11,702 bases of DNA from Sulfurimonas sp. UBA6792. GTDB lineage: Bacteria > Campylobacterota > Campylobacteria > Campylobacterales > Sulfurimonadaceae. The first letter of the stretch is position 1; every line of letters starts with the position of its first letter. This document shows, piece by piece, positions 6,587 to 11,702 of this stretch. The notes below the pieces were generated by a model. That model did no database searches, had not been told where the DNA came from, and saw nothing but the letters and a program-made list of their open reading frames with translations. The translations under genes and the position numbers were made by a program. Where the stretch lies: assembly GCA_002452425.1 (NCBI GenBank), contig DKFQ01000142.1, positions 3,408 through 15,109 of the forward strand, written 5' to 3'.

Positions 6587-6594
6587 GGTATAAT
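6587..6594 (+). promoter_or_regulatory. Promoter -10 box of secG
   Basis: GGTATAAT with an exact TATAAT at 6589-6594 follows a run of seven Ts (6579-6585), the usual form of a Campylobacterota housekeeping promoter. The start point is predicted near 6601, giving a leader of about 35 nt. The downstream sequence TCGCCACT...TTTTTACAT is nearly repeated at the frr promoter. Confidence 0.65.
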
Positions 6595-6635
6595 TCGCCA
6601 CTTTTTACATAGGCTATTGCCTTCAAGGATAGAGA

Positions 6636-7025
6636 ATGACAGCTAGTTTTTTGCTTATTGTCCAAATAGTTTTAGTAGTAATGCTTGTGATAGCAGTACT
6701 CCTACAGAAAAGCTCAAGCATCGGTCTTGGCGCATATAGCGGCTCAAATGAGTCAGTTTTTGGAGCAAAAGGACCTGCTAGTTTTTTAGCAAAAACAACT
6801 TTTACCATAGGGTTTTTATTTGTCATCAACACACTGGCACTTGGGTACATGTACGCTTCTGCAGCGGCTGAATCTGTTGTGGATGGTATTGTTGAAAAAA
6901 CAGATATCGCGGCACCTTCAACAGTGCTTCCTGCTACAACAAAAGTAGAAGCACCTGTAGTAGTGGCTCCAACTACCCAAGAACAAAACAGTTCTACAGA
7001 GACCAATTCTACGACACAACAGTAG
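6636..7025 (+). CDS. secG: SecG, protein translocase subunit
   Basis: SecG is the small accessory subunit of the SecYEG channel in the inner membrane and assists SecA-driven export. The 129-residue protein has two membrane segments (about 4-23 and 54-75) separated by the conserved loop SSSIGLGAYSGSNESVFGAKGP (26-47). After the second segment comes a tail of about 50 residues rich in A, V, P, T, Q, S and N, which looks disordered; such tails vary widely in SecG. An AAGGA ribosome binding site (6625-6629) supports the ATG at 6636. It has its own promoter, and frr follows 95 nt later with another. Confidence 0.93.
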   Translation: MTASFLLIVQIVLVVMLVIAVLLQKSSSIGLGAYSGSNESVFGAKGPASFLAKTTFTIGFLFVINTLALGYMYASAAAESVVDGIVEKTDIAAPSTVLPATTKVEAPVVVAPTTQEQNSSTETNSTTQQ

Positions 7026-7045
7026 TTGCATTTTTTTGCAACTGC
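7022..7045 (+). other. Hairpin with T-loop at the end of secG
   Basis: GTAGTTGCA (7022-7030) and TGCAACTGC (7037-7045) form a 9-bp stem with one G-U pair and a loop of six Ts. It overlaps the secG stop codon (7023-7025). A T-rich stretch appears only at about 7057-7066, not directly after the stem, so it is at best a weak terminator. It may separate secG from frr, which has its own promoter just downstream. Confidence 0.4.
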
Positions 7046-7081
7046 CCTTCCCCTCAATTTTTCTTTTAAATATTTTCTCGC

Positions 7082-7087
7082 TACAAT
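7082..7087 (+). promoter_or_regulatory. Promoter -10 box of frr
   Basis: TACAAT preceded by a T-rich stretch (7057-7077) gives a predicted start near 7094 and a leader of about 27 nt. The element and the following bases closely match the secG promoter, which strengthens the call. Confidence 0.5.
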
Positions 7088-7120
7088 ACGCCACTATTTT
7101 TTACATTGCAAAGGAACGAT

Positions 7121-7678
7121 ATGCTAAACGAATTATTCAACGAGTGTGAAACAAAAATGAAGACGAGTGTGAACCACATGCTACGAGATTTTAAAACACT
7201 TAGAACAGGGAAGGTAACCACATCTGTTTTGGATAACGTAAAAATTGACTACTATGGAACGATGACTGCGCTTGATCAGGTTGGCTCTATCATAGCAACA
7301 GATGCAACGACGATTGTTGTCAATCCTTGGGAAAAAAATCTCTTAAACCTAATCGACAGCGCTATCTCCAAAGCAAATATAGGCGCAACTCCAAACAACG
7401 ACGGTGTGCAAATCAAACTTTTCTTCCCTGCTATGACGGTTGAGCAGAGACAAGAGTCTGTTAAGCAGATGAAGGGCATGGGAGAGCATGCTAAAGTCGC
7501 TATCAGAAATGATAGAAAAAATGCAAACGACAAAGTAAAAAAGATGGAAAAAGATAAAGAGATTACCATCGATGAGTCAAAATCTGCGCAAGATAACATC
7601 CAAAAAATTACTGATAAATTTATTGCAGAGATAGACTCTATCTTAAAGAGCAAAGAAGCTGAGATACTAAAGGTTTAA
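7121..7678 (+). CDS. frr: Ribosome recycling factor
   Basis: RRF works with EF-G to split the post-termination ribosome so its subunits can be reused. I choose ATG 7121, with AAGGA at 7111-7115 as the ribosome binding site. This gives exactly 185 residues, the standard family length; an in-frame TTG at 7106 lies before that site and is unlikely. Recognisable blocks are LRTGKVTTSVLDNVKIDYYG (27-46) and the motif AIRNDRKNANDKVKKMEKD (127-145), in which R132 matches the arginine known to be essential in E. coli RRF. The long charged C-terminal part fits the three-helix domain. pyrE starts one base after the stop, so the two are co-transcribed. Confidence 0.95.
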   Translation: MLNELFNECETKMKTSVNHMLRDFKTLRTGKVTTSVLDNVKIDYYGTMTALDQVGSIIATDATTIVVNPWEKNLLNLIDSAISKANIGATPNNDGVQIKLFFPAMTVEQRQESVKQMKGMGEHAKVAIRNDRKNANDKVKKMEKDKEITIDESKSAQDNIQKITDKFIAEIDSILKSKEAEILKV

Positions 7679-7679
7679 T

Positions 7680-8288
7680 ATGGATGTTAAAAAAATATAT
7701 ATGGATGCGGATGCTCTTTTAGAGGGGCATTTTAAACTTAGCAGCGGTAACCATTCACAGTTTTATCTTCAGTCTGCTAAAGTTTTGGAAGATCCAAAAA
7801 CTGCAAAGCTTCTTGCCGATGCGCTTGCAAAACAGATAAAAGAGAGCGGTTTAGAAGTGGACACTGTCTGCGCACCAGCTCTTGGGGGTTTGATAGCCGG
7901 ATTTGCTTTGGCAACCGCACTTGATGTCCGTTCGATTTTTGCAGAGAGAGTAAATGGCGAAATGTCCATCCGCCGTGGATTTGAAGTCAAAAAAGGCGAG
8001 AGAGTTCTGATGTGTGAGGATATCATTACAACAGGTGGCTCTGCTATGGAAGCGGCGGCTGTTGTAAAAAGTCTTGGCGGAGAGATAGTAGGTGTTGCGG
8101 CTCTTGCAAACCGTGGTTTTTGTAAACGCCAACACAGCGATGTAACCACTAAACCCAACTGTAAACTTCCGCAAGATGTTCCGTTTTTTGCACTTGCGGA
8201 TTTTACGTTTGAGATGTATGCACCTGAGGATTGTCCTATGTGCAAAGCAGGCAGTGAGGCGATTAAGCCTGGCTCTCGAGGAAACTAA
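7680..8288 (+). CDS. pyrE: Orotate phosphoribosyltransferase
   Basis: PyrE joins orotate to PRPP to make orotidine monophosphate in pyrimidine synthesis, in the cytoplasm. The 202-residue protein has the PRPP-binding loop VLMCEDIITTGGS (109-121) and the blocks LSSGNHSQFYLQSAKVL (20-36) and AERVNGEMSIRRGF (88-101) of the clade found in Campylobacterota and clostridia. The C-terminal DCPMCKAGSEAIKPGS, with C185 and C188 as a CxxC pair, is also a feature of that clade. AAAGG about 6 nt upstream and the N-terminal family match support ATG 7680 over the in-frame ATG at 7701. It follows frr by one base and precedes nagZ by nine. Confidence 0.94.
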   Translation: MDVKKIYMDADALLEGHFKLSSGNHSQFYLQSAKVLEDPKTAKLLADALAKQIKESGLEVDTVCAPALGGLIAGFALATALDVRSIFAERVNGEMSIRRGFEVKKGERVLMCEDIITTGGSAMEAAAVVKSLGGEIVGVAALANRGFCKRQHSDVTTKPNCKLPQDVPFFALADFTFEMYAPEDCPMCKAGSEAIKPGSRGN

Positions 8289-8297
8289 GCAGCTGTT

Positions 8298-9395
8298 TTG
8301 AGAGTACCATTTTTGAAACTGTTGCTTCTTTTTTCTCTTTTTGTATCTTCTCTCTTTGGGAGTGAAGATGCAGAGCTGCAAAAGATGGTCGGACGAATGC
8401 TTCTTGTAGGGTTTGCCGATGAGAGTATCAACGAAAAAAGCCAAATCGTAGAGCAGATACAAAAGTACGACCTTGGCGGTGTTATCCTCTTTGACCGCTT
8501 TTACAATGATAGGAATAAAACCAAAAATATAAGCTCTCCCGAACAACTCCAAAAACTTACTACATCACTCAAATCATTTTCAAAAAAACCACTTCTTATA
8601 GCTGTAGATCAAGAGGGCGGCAAAGTTGCACGATTAAGCCCAAAATATGGTTTTGAAGCGACACCATCAGCTTCAAGGGTTGCGCAACTCGATGCTTATA
8701 TGGCGACACATGTCTATAACGCACTTGCAAGAACACTTGTTCATAACGGCATCAACTGTGACTTTGCTCCTGTTGTGGACTTGGGAACAAACCCCGACAA
8801 TCAGGTTATCTATGGGCTTGGACGCTCTTACGGAAGTTCAAGCAAAGATGTTGCCATGTACGCAAAGATAATGATGACTTCTCTTAAAAACAACAATGTC
8901 ATCAGCGTGTTGAAACATTTCCCTGGGCATGGCTCTTCCCTTGGAGATTCGCATGAAGGGTTTGTAGATATAAGCAACACTTGGAGCAAAGAGGAGCTTG
9001 AACCCTACAAAGAGCTTATCGCTTCAGGAGATGCTGCGATGATTATGAGTGCACATGTCTTTAACTCCAACCTTGATGCCGTCTATCCTGCCACGCTCTC
9101 GCACAATGTCAACACAAAACTGCTAAGAGAAGAGCTTGGGTTTGATGGTGTTTTGGTGAGCGATGATTTGCAGATGGGGGCACTTGCAAGCCGCTATACG
9201 CTTGAAGAGATAGTGACGCTCTCCATCAACTCTGGCGTTGATATGCTTCTTTTTGGCAACCAACTCGCCTCGCAAGATATTGATGAACTTGTAGAGGTTA
9301 TCGTCTCTGGGGTTAAAAAAGGGAGTATCTCTTTGGAGAGAATCAAAGAGTCCAACAAACGCATAGAAAAATTGATGCAAAGATATAAGTTCTAA
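8298..9395 (+). CDS. nagZ: Exported NagZ-type beta-N-acetylglucosaminidase (GH3)
   Basis: NagZ removes N-acetylglucosamine from peptidoglycan fragments, leaving 1,6-anhydro-MurNAc (or its peptide form). The 365-residue protein has GH3 motifs DQEGG (104-108), KHFPGHG (206-212) and the NagZ-specific DSH with D217 and H219 as the acid/base pair. The expected nucleophile is D289 in VSDDLQMGA. The N-terminus (R2, K7, then a hydrophobic stretch to about 20 and FGSE) is a Sec signal peptide, so the enzyme should act in the periplasm, unlike cytoplasmic NagZ of enterobacteria. No ATG is available before residue 30. The start is TTG at 8298, with GAGGAA (8278-8283) at a long 14-nt spacing; TTG 8313 is an alternative. 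The following symporter gene starts 2 nt after the stop. Confidence 0.87.
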   Translation: MRVPFLKLLLLFSLFVSSLFGSEDAELQKMVGRMLLVGFADESINEKSQIVEQIQKYDLGGVILFDRFYNDRNKTKNISSPEQLQKLTTSLKSFSKKPLLIAVDQEGGKVARLSPKYGFEATPSASRVAQLDAYMATHVYNALARTLVHNGINCDFAPVVDLGTNPDNQVIYGLGRSYGSSSKDVAMYAKIMMTSLKNNNVISVLKHFPGHGSSLGDSHEGFVDISNTWSKEELEPYKELIASGDAAMIMSAHVFNSNLDAVYPATLSHNVNTKLLREELGFDGVLVSDDLQMGALASRYTLEEIVTLSINSGVDMLLFGNQLASQDIDELVEVIVSGVKKGSISLERIKESNKRIEKLMQRYKF

Positions 9396-9397
9396 CG

Positions 9398-10867
9398 ATG
9401 CAGAGTGCTTTTTCTACGCTTGACTGGCTTGTATTTGGTGCCTACTTTTTGGTTCTTGGGGTTAGCTCTTTTTTTCTTAGCCGTACGAAAATAACCTCTT
9501 CACGAGACTATTTTCTCTCTCCGACTGCACTGCCCATCTCTGCCGTTGCACTCTCTGTTCTTGCAACGTCCCAATCTGCCGCTACCTTTTTGGGTGTTCC
9601 GGAGTACTCCTACAAAGGCGATTTTACTTTTATTGGATTTTACTTCTCAACCATTCTGGCATCCATTTTTATAGCTTATGTGCTTCTGCCAAGATACTAC
9701 GAAATGCGTGCGGTTACCGTATATGAACTCCTTGAGAAGCGCTATGGAGCTAGTGCGAAAAAGCAGGCGGGTGTTATGTTTCTTGTGGGGAGAGTTTTGG
9801 CAAGCGGTGCTAGGCTCTACATAGGCGCACTTGCCGTCTCGATGATTCTCTTTAGCGATATCGCTTTTGCCCATGTGGCGTTCTCTATCGTTCTTTTGAT
9901 GGCAGGTGCGCTCGCCTACACTTTTGTCGGCGGGGTTCGCTCTATCGTCTTAAGTGATGTGATTCAAGCCTTTACCTATATCTTGGCGGCCGTTGCCGTG
10001 GTGGCGTATCTTACTCTTTCGCTGCAAGATGTTGCTATCTTTCAAACATTAAATGAACATAACAAACTCAACTTTATCGATACCTCTTGGAGCGGAGACT
10101 TTAACATCTTTGCACTTCTGAGCGGATGGTTGCTTCTCAACATCGCGGCTTTTGGACTTGATCAAGATATGACCCAAAGGGTGCTTGGCTGTAAAGATAA
10201 AAATGCAGCAGCCAAATCGCTTCTTGTCTCAGCTCTGCTTACCATTCCGGTAGTGCTTCTTTTTTTAACAATCGGCGCACTTTTATACCTCTTTTATCTC
10301 CAAGGAGGAGCACAGCAGAGTTTTGAGGGGGAAAAGATTACCGTTTTTATGGTTTATATACTTCATGAGATGCCCGATGGGCTTCGAGGCTTGGTAACAG
10401 TGGGCGCAATCGCAGCGGCACTCTCAAGCGCAAACTCTGTTCTTGGCGCTATGGCATCGGTTGCGGTTGAAGACCTCTACAGACCGTGGAAGCTCAAGCG
10501 TGGCACAATGGATGAGGAACACTTTTTAAAAACTTCAAGGGTTGCGGTACTCTTTTTTGCGATTTTACTCTCTGTCATGGCGATGGTGAGCTACTTTTGG
10601 CAGCGTTACAGCGACCTCTCTTTGATAAACTTCGCGCTTGGAGTTATGTCTTTTGCTTATACGGGGCTTTTGGGTGTCTATTTTGCCGCCATCTTTACCT
10701 CTCGCGGGAACAGAACAACTGTTCTTATGGCGCTCATCGGGGGATTTGTCACGGTTTTGGCACTTCAACCCTACACTTTTGGTGTAACTATAGGTTTTGC
10801 TTGGCAGATGCTCATCGGTACTGCCGTCTCTTTTTTTATTATGTTGTTAGGAGCCAAAGATGAGTGA
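9398..10867 (+). CDS. Sodium:solute symporter (SSS family), candidate amino-sugar importer
   Basis: The 489-residue inner-membrane protein has about 13 hydrophobic segments and clear SSS family signatures. These are GGVRSIVLSDVIQ (178-190), FGLDQDMTQR (252-261) and AALSSANSVLGAMASVAVEDLYRPW (340-364). A340, S343 and S344 match the A-x-x-S-S pattern of the Na2 sodium site of the Vibrio galactose symporter vSGLT. The early AVALSVLATSQSAATFLG (49-66) fits the sodium-site half of the first core helix. Substrate cannot be read from sequence. It sits between nagZ (2 nt gap) and anmK (8-bp overlap), whose product and substrate are both anhydro-MurNAc, so import of that sugar or a close relative is the inferred role. 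A weak ribosome binding site suggests translation coupled to nagZ. Confidence 0.9.
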   Translation: MQSAFSTLDWLVFGAYFLVLGVSSFFLSRTKITSSRDYFLSPTALPISAVALSVLATSQSAATFLGVPEYSYKGDFTFIGFYFSTILASIFIAYVLLPRYYEMRAVTVYELLEKRYGASAKKQAGVMFLVGRVLASGARLYIGALAVSMILFSDIAFAHVAFSIVLLMAGALAYTFVGGVRSIVLSDVIQAFTYILAAVAVVAYLTLSLQDVAIFQTLNEHNKLNFIDTSWSGDFNIFALLSGWLLLNIAAFGLDQDMTQRVLGCKDKNAAAKSLLVSALLTIPVVLLFLTIGALLYLFYLQGGAQQSFEGEKITVFMVYILHEMPDGLRGLVTVGAIAAALSSANSVLGAMASVAVEDLYRPWKLKRGTMDEEHFLKTSRVAVLFFAILLSVMAMVSYFWQRYSDLSLINFALGVMSFAYTGLLGVYFAAIFTSRGNRTTVLMALIGGFVTVLALQPYTFGVTIGFAWQMLIGTAVSFFIMLLGAKDE

Positions 10868-11702
10868 ATTTTATATCGGCGTGATGTCGGGAACAAGCTT
10901 AGATGGGATAGATATCGCACTTTGCGAAATCAAGGAGTATAGTTTTGAACTGATTCATGAAGCATCCTATCCTTTTGACGCAGAACTAAAAGAGACTATT
11001 TTTGATGCTATCAACAACCCAATCACACTCAAAGAGATAGGCGAACTTGATACACGGCTAGGGGAGATGTATGCCCATGCACTAGAGCGATTTTTGCTCA
11101 ATAAAAAAATCAAAAGAGAGAGCATCGGGGCTATCGGCCTGCATGGACAGACAGTGTGGCATGAACCAACTGGAATGTACCCTTTTTCAATGCAGCTTGG
11201 AAATGCAAACGTGGTAGCGGCACGCACAGGCATACCGGTAGTAAGTGATTTTAGACGCAAAGATATCGCTCTTGGCGGTCAGGGTGCCCCTTTTGCGCCC
11301 GCTTTTCACCACTATCTCTTCTCAAGGCTTGAGGGCAACATCGCCGTACTCAACATAGGCGGCATGGCAAATCTTAGCATTCTTGGCGATGAGCTAAGAG
11401 GCTATGACACGGGGTGCGGCAATGTGCTTATGGACTACTGGATAGCAAAACATAGCGGCACTCCATACGATGAAGACGGGGTATGGGCAAGGTCTGGAAC
11501 TCCCAATAAAGAGTTGCTCAAAGAGCTGCTCAAAGAGCCATACTTTTCAAAAGAGGCTCCAAAAAGTACGGGACGAGAGCTTTTTAACGGTGCATGGCTT
11601 CAAAAACAGCTTGAAAATTTTGCGTGGAAAAACCGAAATACCTTCTATACAAAAGCAAGAGATATTCAAGCAACACTTTTGGAACTCACCGCCATCAGTA
11701 TC
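10860..11702 (+). CDS. anmK: Anhydro-N-acetylmuramic acid kinase (partial, 3' end missing)
   Basis: AnmK opens the 1,6-anhydro ring of anhydro-MurNAc and phosphorylates it to MurNAc-6-phosphate with ATP, in the cytoplasm. The first 281 codons are present and the frame is open to the window edge; E. coli AnmK has 369 residues, so roughly 90 are missing. Diagnostic blocks are GVMSGTSLDGIDIAL (7-21, phosphate binding), GLHGQTVWHEP (93-103), QLGNANVVAARTG (112-124), LGGQGAPFAPAFH (138-150), LNIGGMANLS (164-173) and GYDTGCGN (181-188), where D183 corresponds to the catalytic aspartate. KSTGRELFN (235-243) is also typical. The ATG at 10860 has an AGGAG site at 10849-10853 and overlaps the end of the symporter gene by 8 bp. 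A short KELLKELLKEP repeat at 217-227 is harmless. Confidence 0.95.
   Translation, partial: MSEFYIGVMSGTSLDGIDIALCEIKEYSFELIHEASYPFDAELKETIFDAINNPITLKEIGELDTRLGEMYAHALERFLLNKKIKRESIGAIGLHGQTVWHEPTGMYPFSMQLGNANVVAARTGIPVVSDFRRKDIALGGQGAPFAPAFHHYLFSRLEGNIAVLNIGGMANLSILGDELRGYDTGCGNVLMDYWIAKHSGTPYDEDGVWARSGTPNKELLKELLKEPYFSKEAPKSTGRELFNGAWLQKQLENFAWKNRNTFYTKARDIQATLLELTAISI

Noticed and set aside
6623..7057. A 144-codon open frame on the minus strand opposite secG
   Set aside because: It is a low-complexity shadow of the secG coding strand, and secG has a promoter, ribosome binding site and family motifs.
7851..8552. A 233-codon open frame on the minus strand across pyrE and nagZ
   Set aside because: It lies opposite two clearly recognisable genes, its translation is rich in C, K and R with no family motif, and it has no supporting context.
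11508..11540. Tandem repeat in anmK coding for KELLKELLKEP
   Set aside because: It has fewer than three short imperfect units, lies in a surface-helix type segment and keeps the reading frame; there is no sign of phase variation or mobility.

Overview
The window looks like a chromosomal segment of a sulfur-oxidising member of the Campylobacterota (Epsilonproteobacteria), most like Sulfurimonas or a relative. The clues are the soxC-soxD-soxY order on its own strand, AT-rich intergenic DNA, TATAAT promoters preceded by T-rich stretches, and the style of the SecG, PyrE, NagZ and ZnuABC proteins. The genus is inferred from protein character; no search was run. I see no tRNA, rRNA, CRISPR array, insertion sequence or prophage gene.

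Left part (1-2700, minus strand): a sulfur-oxidation operon transcribed toward position 1. soxC (Tat-exported molybdenum sulfur dehydrogenase subunit) is followed by soxD (periplasmic dihaem cytochrome c) and the first 18 codons of a Tat-signal protein, probably soxY. The operon has a near-perfect sigma70 promoter at 2662-2691. A 14-bp hairpin lies at the start of its leader, an inverted repeat is centred near -61.5, and a further hairpin spans the soxD stop codon.

Middle (2922-6528): a MOSC-domain gene runs divergently from soxC and ends in a 19-bp tail-to-tail overlap with a BioC-like methyltransferase gene. The terminator of the MOSC gene appears to lie inside the methyltransferase coding sequence. 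The methyltransferase is the last gene of a tightly packed minus-strand operon, znuA-znuC-znuB-bioC, for zinc uptake. Its promoter overlaps the upstream region of the divergent secG promoter.

Right part (6589-11702, plus strand): secG (protein export), frr (ribosome recycling), pyrE (pyrimidine synthesis), then a tightly coupled trio: exported nagZ, a sodium:solute symporter of the SSS family, and anmK (cut by the window end). The secG and frr promoters share an almost identical stretch running from the -10 box into the leader.

The most interesting proposal is that nagZ-SSS-anmK is a complete periplasmic route for peptidoglycan sugar recycling. Exported NagZ would release 1,6-anhydro-MurNAc outside the inner membrane, the sodium symporter would import it, and AnmK would phosphorylate it in the cytoplasm. 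This differs from the classical route, in which AmpG imports whole muropeptides and NagZ works in the cytoplasm.
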